From NCBI GenBank assembly GCA_003244185.1, contig QHBT01000032.1, forward strand, positions 1 through 64,000: DNA of 64,000 bases, written 5' to 3'. Below are positions 1 to 8,573 of the stretch, piece by piece; positions within the stretch are counted from its first letter, which is position 1; the number at the start of each line of letters is the position of its first letter. The DNA comes from Candidatus Dormiibacter spiritus (GTDB lineage Bacteria > Chloroflexota > Dormibacteria > Dormibacterales > Dormibacteraceae). Under the pieces are notes generated by a model. It was not told the origin of the DNA, searched no databases, and saw only the letters and a program-made list of their open reading frames with translations. The translations under genes were made by a program, and so were the position numbers.

Positions 1-195
1 CGCCTCATCCTGTGGGCCGTACAGCCTAGTGGAACTGCTCCCTGGCAGCCCGTCGCCGCGACCGGATGTGCGCTCGCAGCGTCGGCCAAGCGCACTTCGA
101 GCTGAACCAAGAACCACCCTCCAACCAGTCCCCCCACCCTTCTGGGGGTATTTCCGAATGGCTTGGCGAGCGTATTTGGAGCGAGTGGGGGCTGT

Positions 196-239
196 CAATC
201 CAGCCTGTGAAGGACTTCGGGAGTCCGATGCCTGGATTG
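196..239. other. two-tier inverted repeat downstream of the methyltransferase
   Basis: CAATCCAG at 196-203 is matched by CTGGATTG at 232-239, and a second perfect stem, GGACT/AGTCC (212-216 and 222-226, loop TCGGG), lies inside it. The structure sits 8 nt beyond the stop of the minus-strand methyltransferase, where a terminator or 3' mRNA-stabilising hairpin would be expected. No T-run follows on the minus strand, so intrinsic termination is unproven. The rest of 1-246 shows no convincing gene. Confidence 0.4.
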
Positions 240-246
240 GCGTGGC

Positions 247-1080
247 TCAATCTTGCCGGCGGGCGATGTGGAGCACTCCTCCCCAGTGCCTTCGAAGGTT
301 GCCGTCTGGGCGCTTCTCCAGCCGCCGGCGGATCTCGCCGTAGAGCCGATCGCGCTGCCACCGCTCCATCGTCATGTGGCCCGAGAAGGTCTCGAGCAGG
401 TCGATATAGCCATCGGCGTCGTAGGTCTGCTCCCAGTCGAAGTGGCGAACCTCGATGGTCCTGAACAGGCCGCTGGCCTCAATCTCCTCCCGCTGGTCCT
501 CCAACTCGCCCGGACGGGGCCGGGGACTCTCGGCGGGCCAGCTCTCACCGATCTCGTCATAGACGTCCTGGATCTCGATGAAAAAGCGATCGCCGTCCTT
601 CGGGAAGACATGGACGGCCTCCCAGAAGGCGAGATGTCCTCCGGGGCGCAGGACCTCCCACGATTTGCTGTAACGCACAGCAGGGTCGAGCCAGTGCCAG
701 GCGGTCGCTGCAAAGACAAGGTCGAAGCGATCACCTGCCGGGTTCGGCCAGTCCTCGAATCGGCCAGCGACGATCTCGACTCCTGGAAATGCCGCTAGGT
801 TCCGGCGCGCAGCAGCTGCGAGTTGTTGCCCGGCCTCAATGCAGGTGATCCGGAACCCGTGCTCAGCGAGTGGCAGCGTCGCCTTACCGGTCGCGCACCC
901 CACCTCCAGGAGGTGGTCACCCAAGCGAAGGCCAGCGACTCGAATCAGGCGTTCGAAGACCTCCGCGGGGTACTGCGGCCGCGCCCGCTGGTATAGATCG
1001 CTGGCGCGATCGAACGCACCGGCCAGGCGTTCCCGGGCGCTCTTGGACTGCGGTGTTTCAGGCACCGCCCCACCCGACAT
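247..1080 (-). CDS. class I SAM-dependent methyltransferase
   Basis: A 277-residue protein with a Rossmann methyltransferase fold. Motif I (LLEVGCATGKAT) is near residues 57-68, followed by an acidic residue (CIEAG) for the SAM ribose and a DLVFAATAWHW segment typical of methyltransferase type-11/12 domains. The N-terminal FDRASDLYQRARPQYP stretch is characteristic of small-molecule methyltransferases of this subgroup. The substrate cannot be read from sequence. It is divergent from the YdeI-like gene starting at 1148, leaving a 67-bp shared promoter region. No strong Shine-Dalgarno precedes the ATG, so leaderless translation is possible. Confidence 0.85.
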   Translation of the reverse strand: MSGGAVPETPQSKSARERLAGAFDRASDLYQRARPQYPAEVFERLIRVAGLRLGDHLLEVGCATGKATLPLAEHGFRITCIEAGQQLAAAARRNLAAFPGVEIVAGRFEDWPNPAGDRFDLVFAATAWHWLDPAVRYSKSWEVLRPGGHLAFWEAVHVFPKDGDRFFIEIQDVYDEIGESWPAESPRPRPGELEDQREEIEASGLFRTIEVRHFDWEQTYDADGYIDLLETFSGHMTMERWQRDRLYGEIRRRLEKRPDGNLRRHWGGVLHIARRQD

Positions 1081-1147
1081 AACACATCGGAAGAGCGTAT
1101 CGGCCGCCGGCCCGACTCCGTAGAGTCATGCCCTGACGAGCGCCTGC

Positions 1148-1606
1148 ATGCCTGAGTTCCACGCCGAAGTCCGAACCGAGGCAAGGGCCAACCCCTTCAT
1201 CGAGCTTCCGGAGGCGATGGTGCTCGCGCTCGGTGCCGGCAAGCGGCCACCCTTGAAGACGACCATCAACGGAGTGCCCTACCGGACACGGGTTGCCGTC
1301 TACGGCGGCAAGTATTACCTCGGCCTGCGCCAGGACGTGGTCAAGGCAACCGGGGCGGTCCCGGGCTCGACCGCCCGCATCTCACTCGAACTCGACGAGG
1401 CGCCGCGCGAAGTGGAGGTGCCGGCCGACCTCGCTCGCGCGCTGGCCGCGACGCCCGACGCCAAGGCCGCCTTCGACGGTCTCGCGTTCACTCACCGGAA
1501 GGAGTACGTGCGCTGGGTCGAGGAGGCAAAGCGTCTGGAGACCCGGCGAACGCGGATAGCGCGGATGGTAGTGATGCTTCAGCAAGGGGTCAAGACCCCG
1601 GGCTAG
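1148..1606 (+). CDS. YdeI/OmpD-associated family protein with DUF1905 domain
   Basis: A 152-residue protein. The first ~90 residues match the DUF1905 small beta-barrel (FIELPEAMVLALG, then INGVPYRTRVAVYGGKYYLG), and the C-terminal half carries the YdeI/OmpD-associated helical motif (FDGLAFTHRKEYVRWVEEAK, then R-rich helix). In this motif a helix follows the conserved Lys-Glu-Tyr-Val-x-Trp core. Proteins of this family are cytosolic and poorly characterised; some are linked to peptide-antibiotic or stress tolerance. The arrangement of both domains and the length are normal for the family. Confidence 0.8.
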   Translation: MPEFHAEVRTEARANPFIELPEAMVLALGAGKRPPLKTTINGVPYRTRVAVYGGKYYLGLRQDVVKATGAVPGSTARISLELDEAPREVEVPADLARALAATPDAKAAFDGLAFTHRKEYVRWVEEAKRLETRRTRIARMVVMLQQGVKTPG

Positions 1607-1637
1607 GTCTGCGGCAGGGACCGGAACCGGTCAGGTT

Positions 1638-3281
1638 TCAGTGACCGCGGAAGGCCTCCTCCAGCCAATCTGCCACCAGCGTCGGCACCACCTTGGCGTC
1701 GATCACCAGGGCCCGCTGGGCGCCACTCTGCAGCCACTGTTCGACCTGCACGAGATCGGACGGAGTCCGGACTGTCACTCCGGCCAGGCCGACCGCCCGA
1801 CCGAGTGCGGCAAAGTCGGTGTCCGGGAACTGAACCAGCTCCAGCGGCTTGCCGTCGGGACCGAAGTGGTGGACCTCCGCGCCGTACGCCTGATCGTTGT
1901 AGATCAGCACCACCATGCGCAGATCCAGCCGCGCCACCGACTCAAGGTCAGCCAACGCCATCAGCGCGCCGCCGTCGCCCAGGGCGCCGATGGTCAGCCG
2001 GTCCGGTCTGGCCACCGCCAGGCCGATGGCGGTCCCGAGCCCCAGGCCGACACACTGGAACGCCTGGCTGAAGATGAAACCCTGCTCGTCCGGCACTGAC
2101 AGGTAGCGCGCAGGCCAGCCCATGAAGTGGCCGGAGTCGACGGCGACCGAACGCTCGCTCGGCAGGATCTCGTCCAGGCGGACGGTCAGCGTGCGGGGAT
2201 CGATCGCGTCGAGGGTGCTCACATCGTCATACGGCACCTCGGCCCAGCGAGCTGCCCGGATCCGTTCGGCCAGCTCCGGCGTCCGCTGGCGGCTGGGCTT
2301 GGCAGACCGCTGATCCAGCGCGGCACAGAGAGCGGTGGCCGTCGCGGCGGCGTCGCCGATCACGCCGATGTCGGCGGGCTGGTGGGAGCCGATCGCATCG
2401 ACGTCCAGGTCGACTTGAACCACAGTTGCCGAATTGCCGAGCAGCTTGCCGTGTCGGGTCGACCACATATTGAGCGCGGCGCCGAAGGCCACAACCACGT
2501 CTGCAGCCGAGATGAGCTCCGCCGCTCCGGGTGACGAGAAGCCGCCTGAGACGTCGAGGCTCCAGGGGTTGGCGGAGAAGAGGCCTCGGGCCACAGCAGT
2601 GGTGGCCAGCAGCGCACCAGTTCTCTCGGCCAGAAGTTCCAGCGCGCTCCGCTGGCCACGAGCTCCGCGACCGGCGATCAGCAGCGGCCGCTGGCTGGAG
2701 CAGAGCACGTCAGCCACACGCTCCACTGTGGTCGGGTCGGGATGCGGCGGAGGGATTGAGGACCGAGTTGGAACCCGGTACTCTCCAGTCACCGGCGCTG
2801 CCTGGACGTCCATCGGCACGCTCACCACCACAGTGCGCCGATCCTCTTTTGAGCGGCGATAGGCGCGGCAGATGTCCTGCACCGCGGAGGCGGGGCCGTA
2901 GACGCGGTCGGCCAGCGCTCCCACTGAGATGGCGAGGGAATCCTGGTCGATGCGAAAGTTCGAGCGAACAGCAGCCTGGGCGGTGTCGCCCGCCAGCACC
3001 AACAGGGAGGTTCGGCTCTTGGCGGCCTCGGTCACGCCTGTGATGGCGTTGGTCAATCCGCAACCCGGGTGCAGCGTGACCACGCTCACCTCGCCGGTGA
3101 CCCTGGCGTAGGCGTCGGCCATCATCACCGCGTTCGTCTCGTGGCGGGCTGTCACGAATCGGGCGCCGCGCGCGGTGAGGGCGTTGGAGAGGTCGAAGTT
3201 GCCGCTGCCGATCAAGCCGAACGCCTGTCGAACGCCCAGATCGGTCAGGGTGCGGCCGATCTCCTCCGCCACAGTGGGCAT
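1638..3281 (-). CDS. thiamine pyrophosphate-dependent enzyme (acetolactate synthase / decarboxylase superfamily)
   Basis: A 547-residue enzyme with the three-domain TPP layout: PYR domain with the activating glutamate (RHETNAVMMADAYAR, E48), a central domain (about 190-330), and a PP domain with the metal/TPP motif GDGG...ND near residues 435-465. The family decarboxylates or transfers two-carbon units from 2-oxoacids; the substrate is not evident. It follows the cyclase gene by only 8 nt in the same direction, so the two are one operon. The pairing with a metal-dependent cyclase/hydrolase suggests breakdown of a cyclic or aromatic acid derivative, but this is inference. It is too divergent in the active-site region to be called IlvB. 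Confidence 0.85.
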   Translation of the reverse strand: MPTVAEEIGRTLTDLGVRQAFGLIGSGNFDLSNALTARGARFVTARHETNAVMMADAYARVTGEVSVVTLHPGCGLTNAITGVTEAAKSRTSLLVLAGDTAQAAVRSNFRIDQDSLAISVGALADRVYGPASAVQDICRAYRRSKEDRRTVVVSVPMDVQAAPVTGEYRVPTRSSIPPPHPDPTTVERVADVLCSSQRPLLIAGRGARGQRSALELLAERTGALLATTAVARGLFSANPWSLDVSGGFSSPGAAELISAADVVVAFGAALNMWSTRHGKLLGNSATVVQVDLDVDAIGSHQPADIGVIGDAAATATALCAALDQRSAKPSRQRTPELAERIRAARWAEVPYDDVSTLDAIDPRTLTVRLDEILPSERSVAVDSGHFMGWPARYLSVPDEQGFIFSQAFQCVGLGLGTAIGLAVARPDRLTIGALGDGGALMALADLESVARLDLRMVVLIYNDQAYGAEVHHFGPDGKPLELVQFPDTDFAALGRAVGLAGVTVRTPSDLVQVEQWLQSGAQRALVIDAKVVPTLVADWLEEAFRGH

Positions 3282-3289
3282 GGAAGGGC

Positions 3290-4063
3290 TCAGCGCTCGA
3301 CGAGAGCGAGGATGCGGGAGGGACTGCCGGAGCCGCCCTGGATGGGCAGCGGCGCGGTGATCAGGAGGAACCCGCTGGGTGGGAGCCGGGCCAGGTTCTG
3401 CAGCTGGGTCAGGCCGTACTTGCCGGCGCCGAGCAGATAGTGATGAGCGGGGAACGCCGGTGTGAAGCTGTGAGCCCCGCCGGCGTCAGTCCCGACCGTC
3501 TCGACGCCCACGCCGATGATGGGCGCCTCCTCCGCCAGCCACTGGGCGCACTCGGGCGAGAAGCCTGGCGTGTGCGAACCTTTGTCGTCAGCATTGATGA
3601 ATGCCGCCTGATCGTTGGAGCGGGCGTCCCAGCCAGTGCGGATGAGCAACCAGCCGCCGTTCGGCAGCGGTCCGTGCTCGGACTCCCACTGCTTCAGGTG
3701 CTCGACTTGGAGCAGGAAGTCCGGGTCGGCGGCGGCCTCGGCGCTCTTGTCGATGACCACCGCCGCAGCCACCAGCTGGCGAGGCGGCACCTCACCGACC
3801 GCGAGCAGGTCCCGGCCTGTGATCCAGTGGTTGGGCGCGTCGAAATGCGTGCCGGTGTGTTCGCCGACGGTGATGGCGTTCCAGTACCAAGCCGGGCCGC
3901 GTTCGTCGTAGCGGCTCAGCTCGTGAAGGGTAAACCCCGGCGTGTTGACAAAGGGCTCAGGCAGCTGGATGACAGGGGTGGTCGCCGAGAGCGGAGCTGT
4001 CAGGTCCACCACTTCCACCGAGCCCGAGGCGATGCTTGCGCTCAGCTCGCTGAGTAAAGACAT
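3290..4063 (-). CDS. cyclase family protein (kynurenine formamidase-like metal hydrolase)
   Basis: A 257-residue protein carrying the cyclase-family metal site HTGTHFDAPNHW (H69, H73, D75, H79), which binds Zn/Mn in KynB and related enzymes. These enzymes hydrolyse amides, esters or lactones such as N-formylkynurenine or isatin. The start is well supported: AGGAGGA lies 7 nt upstream of the ATG at 4063. It is the first gene of a two-gene operon with the TPP enzyme. No other tryptophan-catabolic genes are nearby, so a kynurenine role is not assigned. Confidence 0.82.
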   Translation of the reverse strand: MSLLSELSASIASGSVEVVDLTAPLSATTPVIQLPEPFVNTPGFTLHELSRYDERGPAWYWNAITVGEHTGTHFDAPNHWITGRDLLAVGEVPPRQLVAAAVVIDKSAEAAADPDFLLQVEHLKQWESEHGPLPNGGWLLIRTGWDARSNDQAAFINADDKGSHTPGFSPECAQWLAEEAPIIGVGVETVGTDAGGAHSFTPAFPAHHYLLGAGKYGLTQLQNLARLPPSGFLLITAPLPIQGGSGSPSRILALVER

Positions 4064-4458
4064 GCAGACTTCCTCCTATGACTGGCGAGAGGGCGGCGTT
4101 ATCAATTGTGACGATCCTCACTTTGCTCGTGCCGCTCAACTGTTCTCACCCTCGGGCTCGGCCTCCCGGGCGCCATCGCCGACCGCGACTCCCACCCGAC
4201 AGTTACCCTGACCTCGGGCAGCGCCGTCCCGTGGCAGCGCTGCTGAGCCCATTCACCGGGCGGATGGTGCGTCGCTATGTCGGCCTGGAAGCCCAGGGCC
4301 TGAAGCGCCGATGCAAGCAGCCCGTCTGACCCGCACGTAGACGGTCTCCCGGCTCAGTCGGTGAGCGAGGCTGTCGAAGCGCATCCGAGACAGGTCGTCG
4401 CGACTCAGGTGAAGGGCGGCTAACTCGGCCGGTTACATCTCGGCGGAGATCGCTGCTA
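4064..4458. other. intergenic region, no gene seen
   Basis: A 395-bp stretch between the start of the minus-strand cyclase and the 3' end of the minus-strand SDR. Short open frames here are G+C-driven and lack family motifs. It should hold the promoter of the cyclase-TPP operon (around 4080-4150 on the minus strand, where the sequence is locally A+T-rich), but no confident -35/-10 pair was found. Confidence 0.5.
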
Positions 4459-5235
4459 TCACTCCTGCTCGGTGGGACGAATGAGCACCTCGTTGACCGC
4501 CACATGCCGCGGGCGGGAGACGATGTAGGTGATGGCGTCGGCGATGTCGTGCGCCTCGAGGCGCTCGATGCTGCCGAAGCGCTCCTGCATGCCTTCTTGG
4601 ATCTCGGGCCGATTGTGGCTGGCGAGTTCGGTCTTGACAGCTCCCGGTTCAACCAGCGAGACCCGCACGTGGCGGGTGGTGACTTCCTTTCGCAACGCGT
4701 CGCTGAACGCCCCGACACCGTGTTTGGTCGCGTTGTAGACACCGCTCCCGCTGCGTGTCTCACGCCCCGCGACCGAGCTGACATTCACCATATCGGCGAC
4801 CCGCCTTGGACCATCCTCAGCCGCGCGGAGCAGATGCGGAAGAGCTGCGTTTGAGCAGTAGAGCAGACCCAGGAGATTGATGTCCACCATCCGCCGCCAT
4901 TCGTCAATCGACGCCCCCACGACCGGGCCAAGCAGCATAACTCCCGCGTTGTTGACAAGGGTGTCCAAGCGACCAAACTCGGACACCGTGCGCTCAACTG
5001 TCGCCTGCGCCTGGCTCTCATCGGTGACGTCGGCGGTCACCACCAGTGCCTTCGACCCCTGGTCGCGGAGCCTGGCGGCAAGACCCTCCAGCCTTTCAGT
5101 GCGGCGAGCGGCGATCGCCACCCCTGCCCCGAGCTGGGAGAAGGCAAGAGCCGTGGCTTCGCCGATGCCGCTGGAGGCTCCGGTTACCAGGACCACCGTG
5201 CCGTTGAGCGCTCCGTTGAGGTGGTTGGCGGTCAT
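4459..5235 (-). CDS. SDR family NAD(P)-dependent oxidoreductase
   Basis: A 258-residue classical short-chain dehydrogenase. Visible motifs: the nucleotide-binding TGASSGIG near residues 18-25, NNAGV near 90-94, the catalytic Ser in NVSSVAG and the YxxxK pair in YNATKHG. Arg-Arg (AARRTERL) after the second beta strand favours NADP(H). The length and layout match YdfG/clavaldehyde-dehydrogenase-like SDRs; the substrate is unknown. It is monocistronic as far as can be seen. Confidence 0.88.
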   Translation of the reverse strand: MTANHLNGALNGTVVLVTGASSGIGEATALAFSQLGAGVAIAARRTERLEGLAARLRDQGSKALVVTADVTDESQAQATVERTVSEFGRLDTLVNNAGVMLLGPVVGASIDEWRRMVDINLLGLLYCSNAALPHLLRAAEDGPRRVADMVNVSSVAGRETRSGSGVYNATKHGVGAFSDALRKEVTTRHVRVSLVEPGAVKTELASHNRPEIQEGMQERFGSIERLEAHDIADAITYIVSRPRHVAVNEVLIRPTEQE

Positions 5236-5346
5236 ACCGAGGAAGCTTTCGGCGACAGTTGGACTGGGCAGTGGGGAGGGCTCAGGAACACGTCCGCACG
5301 ATACCGTTTGCTCGCCCCCAAACCGATGCGCCGGGCCGACCTCGGC

Positions 5347-5943
5347 TCAGGAAGCTGTGCCCGGGGTCCGCTCAAAGACGTAGTAGACGGCTACCAGGCC
5401 GATGATCGCCAGCGCCGCCGGCGCGCTGATGAAGGCCACCCCGATCGCCAGCAGGTAGACCAGGCCCCCGATTGTGAACCGCCACCAGGCAGTCCGGCGG
5501 GCTTCTTGGGGCACCGGCCGGTGGGTCCTTCCCTCGCGCAGCGACCAGGCGAAGATCGCCGCGAAGCTCACCGACATTCCCTCGAAGACCGCCCCGTAGA
5601 GGGCGGTCGCCACCTTGGCGTCCTGATCACCGCTGGTGAGGTATTCGGCCATCGTGCCGGTGGCGAACGGTATGAGGACGACGAAGAGCAGCAGCCCGAG
5701 GTTCAAGAAAAGCAGCGTCCGATCGACTACCGCGATGTTCCTCACGAGCGCGTGGTGGTTGACCCAGATGATGCCGATGATGAAGAAGCTGATCAAGTAG
5801 GAGACGAATGACGGCCAGTGGTCGACCAGCTGGCGCAGCAGCGGACCGTGACCGGGCCCCGCAACCACGAGGTTGAGCGCCAGCAGGGTGATGGCCACCG
5901 CGAACACACCGTCGCTGAACGCCTCCAGCCGGCCCCGATCCAC
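5347..5943 (-). CDS. TMEM175-family potassium channel protein (DUF1211)
   Basis: A 198-residue integral membrane protein. It opens with the family hallmark RLEAFSDGVFAVAITLL, in which the F-S-D triplet (F9-S10-D11) caps the pore-lining first helix. About six hydrophobic helices follow, ending near residue 192. Bacterial TMEM175 proteins form K+-selective channels with two such repeats per pore. The length is that of a single-repeat bacterial subunit, which would assemble as a tetramer. Confidence 0.9.
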   Translation of the reverse strand: MDRGRLEAFSDGVFAVAITLLALNLVVAGPGHGPLLRQLVDHWPSFVSYLISFFIIGIIWVNHHALVRNIAVVDRTLLFLNLGLLLFVVLIPFATGTMAEYLTSGDQDAKVATALYGAVFEGMSVSFAAIFAWSLREGRTHRPVPQEARRTAWWRFTIGGLVYLLAIGVAFISAPAALAIIGLVAVYYVFERTPGTAS

Positions 5944-6051
5944 CGACGTAACTTACCGACCGGGCTGGGGCAATGCGGCGCCTCGCGTCTGGAGCATCGC
6001 TCCGCCAACGCTTCCGGGGATGCTCGCCTCAGGTGATTGCTCGGCGCGAGC

Positions 6052-6330
6052 TCAGCCCGACCCTTGCTGCTCCTTCGCCTCTCGTTCCATCCGCTCGAGC
6101 CGGACGTAGTAGTCGGGGAACTCCTTCAGGTGAGCGAGAGCGATCTTCCCGGTGAGGACCGGATCATCATGCGTCACATCTGTGGCTGGGTCATGGGAGC
6201 CGTGCTCGAACTCAACCTCCATGCCGGCTTGGAACTGCTCCACGCCAAAGGGTGAGTTCGACCAATCGATGCCGATCTGCTCGCCCAGCCGCCGAGTCTC
6301 TTCCAGCGTCAGCCGGGTGCTCTCAGTCAT
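6052..6330 (-). CDS. DUF5661 family protein
   Basis: A 92-residue acidic soluble protein. The pattern GIDW..SPFGVEQFQAGMEVE, then DVTHDDPVLTGKIALAHLKE and DYYVRLERME, is the DUF5661 signature, with the conserved Glu/His/Asp residues present. Family members are small proteins of unknown function, often seen on plasmids and phages as well as chromosomes. No catalytic function can be proposed. Confidence 0.75.
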   Translation of the reverse strand: MTESTRLTLEETRRLGEQIGIDWSNSPFGVEQFQAGMEVEFEHGSHDPATDVTHDDPVLTGKIALAHLKEFPDYYVRLERMEREAKEQQGSG

Positions 6331-6378
6331 CCCATCAACCTATCCGACTTTCGATCTGTCAGCCGGCCCGTCCTCTCG

Positions 6379-7497
6379 TTGCCCTTAGCCTGTTGCTCAG
6401 TGGCCCGCCGCCGTCGGCAGAAGCAGCGCCGTCCCCCCGAGACCGCCCCGCTCGCAACTGAGGAGCCCCGCAGGCTTGAGTCGCCGTCAGAGGCTCCCGC
6501 TCGGGGCCGGTTTGTGCGCCCCGACCGGTCTGACCCGCTGCGTTACGCCACAGTTCCGCTCCGCCTGTTTTTGGGAGTCACTTTCATCTACGCAGGTCTG
6601 CAGAAGTTCAGCGATCCGGGTTTTCTGAGTCCCGGCAGCAGCACCTTCATCGGGACCCAGCTGCAGGGCTACGCGGGTCACTCCCCGATCGGATTCCTCC
6701 TCACTGCCGTGGCCATACCCCTGGCGGTCCCGGTCGGCCTGACGGTGATGTTGGGCGAGATCGCCATCGGCCTCATGACGGTCCTTGGCATCTTCACCAG
6801 GTGGGCGGCCCTGCTGGGGGCAATGCTCAGCGCGGTCCTCTTCCTGACCGCCAGCTGGTCGGTGCAGCCGTATTTCCTCGGCTCTGACAGCATTTACACA
6901 GTCGCCTGGCTTACGATCGCGCTGGCCGGTGACCTCGGTGTGCTGACTCTGCAGCGGCGGCCGCTGTCCGGCCGCCAAGGCGTTCCGATCGATCTCGCTC
7001 GGCGGCGGTTCCTGCTGCAGCTGGGTGGCGCTTCCGTCGCTGCGGTCTGGCTGCTCGCGCTGCTTCCTCGCGGTCGTCCGAGCGCGGCGGGCAGCGGCCA
7101 GGTTGCTGTTCCCAGCGCCCAGCCGACGCCCTCTCTCGGCGGCTCGCCTTCAGCCAGCTCGCCGGCCAGCAGCCCGCCGGCCGGCGCGAAGTTGATCGGC
7201 TCGCTCGACCAGATTCGCAGCGGCGGTGGCAGCCTGGACTACCAGGACCCCAAGAGCGGCGACGCGGCTGTACTGGTGGACCTCGGCGGCAACCAGGTGG
7301 TTGCCTACGACGCGGTCTGCACGCACGCCGGCTGCACAGTTCAGTACCAGGCGAACGATCGCCAGCTGGTCTGCCCCTGTCACGGTGCCGCGTTCGACGC
7401 GGCACACGGCGGCCAGGTGCTGGGTGGACCGGCGCCCACGCCGCTGACCAAGCTCCAAATCACCGTTCAACCGAATGGCGACGTCTACGCCCAGTAG
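6379..7497 (+). CDS. DoxX-like membrane domain fused to a Rieske [2Fe-2S] domain
   Basis: A 372-residue two-part protein. Residues ~55-190 form a DoxX/TQO-small-subunit-like four-helix membrane domain (RLFLGVTFIYAGLQKFSDP...). A further hydrophobic helix preceded by RRRFLLQLGG (~210-235) resembles a Tat-like anchor. A Ser/Pro/Ala linker leads to a C-terminal Rieske domain with both cluster motifs: CTHAGC (C314, H316) and CPCHGAAF (C332-P-C-H335). The cluster would lie on the outer face of the membrane, suggesting quinol- or thiosulfate-linked electron transfer. The start is uncertain: the TTG at 6379 and the GTG at 6400 are both possible, and neither has a good ribosome site. Confidence 0.82.
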   Translation: MPLACCSVARRRRQKQRRPPETAPLATEEPRRLESPSEAPARGRFVRPDRSDPLRYATVPLRLFLGVTFIYAGLQKFSDPGFLSPGSSTFIGTQLQGYAGHSPIGFLLTAVAIPLAVPVGLTVMLGEIAIGLMTVLGIFTRWAALLGAMLSAVLFLTASWSVQPYFLGSDSIYTVAWLTIALAGDLGVLTLQRRPLSGRQGVPIDLARRRFLLQLGGASVAAVWLLALLPRGRPSAAGSGQVAVPSAQPTPSLGGSPSASSPASSPPAGAKLIGSLDQIRSGGGSLDYQDPKSGDAAVLVDLGGNQVVAYDAVCTHAGCTVQYQANDRQLVCPCHGAAFDAAHGGQVLGGPAPTPLTKLQITVQPNGDVYAQ

Positions 7498-7794
7498 GAC
7501 CGGCCCTCCCGCCCTGAGGGTCGAGGTCGACCTCATTCCTGCCCCTTGGCCAGCACTGAGCGTGTCGGCGTTTCGGGGTACACCGACGTGACCCGATGTC
7601 AAGCGGAACAGGGCATGGTCCGGTGTCGGCACGCCGAGGGCTTAGCGTTCTCGGACGAACTACGCTGCTAGCGTATGCCTCGTCGATAGGTTTTTCTCCA
7701 GCCGGGCGCGGCCGCTGGGTGGAGAAGGCGTCGGTGCGACGCCAGGCGCGCGGACTTCCTGGCGAGGCTGGCTTGGTTGTCGGAAGTTGGGGAT
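7498..7794. other. intergenic region with a 15-bp palindrome
   Basis: This gap of just under 300 bp separates the DoxX-Rieske gene from the 3' end of the minus-strand TetR gene. The only structure seen is TACGCT-GCT-AGCGTA at 7661-7675, a perfect inverted repeat with a 3-nt centre. The open frames crossing it have no family resemblance and appear non-coding. The palindrome may be an operator without an obvious client or a chance feature. Confidence 0.4.
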
Positions 7795-8433
7795 TCAGCC
7801 GAGCACTGCGGACGCCTCGGCCCTTGCGCGCCCGCTGCCCATGGATCGCTTCAGGCCATGTGCGACGCCGCTGCGCTCGGCGGTGATGCGGCGCAGCTCG
7901 TCCATCACCTCGCTGACATGGACCTCCCACGGCCGCTCGACGGGATCTTCGATCCACCGTGTGAGGGCGATCCGGAGGACGGCGACGCCGGTCTCGGCGG
8001 CGAGCTCGGCGGCTGTGTCCGGCATCCCACGCCGACGGAGCGCCTCGCCGAGCGACGCGGCGAGTGACGCGAGCTTGATGAGTTCGCGCTCCTGCAGCTC
8101 CGGGTTGGCAAGGATCAACGCCTGGCGGCGGCGGACGAGTTGCGGCGTCGGAAACACGGAACCGGCCGCCTTGAGCCCCGCCGTTACCGCTTCCAGCGTG
8201 GTCGCCGACGGGGGTACGGCGTCGACCGCGTCCACGAGCGTGGCGCGGAAGCGGTCGCCGCCTTCGAACAGCACCTCGCGTTTGTCGGCGAAGTGGCGGA
8301 AGAACGTGCGCTCGGTAAGTCCGGCGCTCGCCGCGATCTCGGCCACGGTGGTCTGGTCGTAGCCCCGCTCGGTGTAGAGCTCGAACGCCGCCTGCTGCAG
8401 GCGCCCAGGGGCATTCGGCTCCCAGCGACCCAT
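7795..8433 (-). CDS. TetR/AcrR family transcriptional regulator
   Basis: A DNA-binding repressor of ~212 residues from the ATG at 8433. The N-terminal HTH is typical (AAFELYTERGYDQTTVAEIAASAGLTERTFFRHFADKREVLFEG). A C-terminal ligand-binding helical domain follows. The frame is open further upstream to 8526, but the HTH sits at the normal distance from 8433 and the upstream part runs through the shared operator region, so 8433 is preferred. It is divergent from the epimerase gene at 8574, with a 17-bp near-palindrome between them, so it probably represses that gene and itself. Confidence 0.88.
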   Translation of the reverse strand: MGRWEPNAPGRLQQAAFELYTERGYDQTTVAEIAASAGLTERTFFRHFADKREVLFEGGDRFRATLVDAVDAVPPSATTLEAVTAGLKAAGSVFPTPQLVRRRQALILANPELQERELIKLASLAASLGEALRRRGMPDTAAELAAETGVAVLRIALTRWIEDPVERPWEVHVSEVMDELRRITAERSGVAHGLKRSMGSGRARAEASAVLG

Positions 8434-8451
8434 GGGTGGCATGCTACAGCG

Positions 8452-8468
8452 ATGACAGCCGCTGTTAT
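8452..8468. promoter_or_regulatory. candidate TetR operator
   Basis: ATGACAGCCGCTGTTAT is an inverted repeat (core ACAGC-C-GCTGT with matching outer AT pairs) in the 140-bp divergent region between the TetR gene and the epimerase. A weaker related site (GACAGCAACTGCC) follows at 8485-8497. Size and position suit a TetR dimer controlling both genes. Confidence 0.5.
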
Positions 8469-8573
8469 TGTATGGTACGCTGACGACAGCAACTGCCATT
8501 ACAGCGTCTCCAGCGCCCTGCGCCACCTTTGCGTCCGCGCCGGGGCGGACGCACCCCGACTGGAGGTAACCCC

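Noticed and set aside
7596-7886. 96-residue plus-strand frame in the gap before TetR
   Set aside because: Arg-rich, no family pattern and overlapping the TetR gene.
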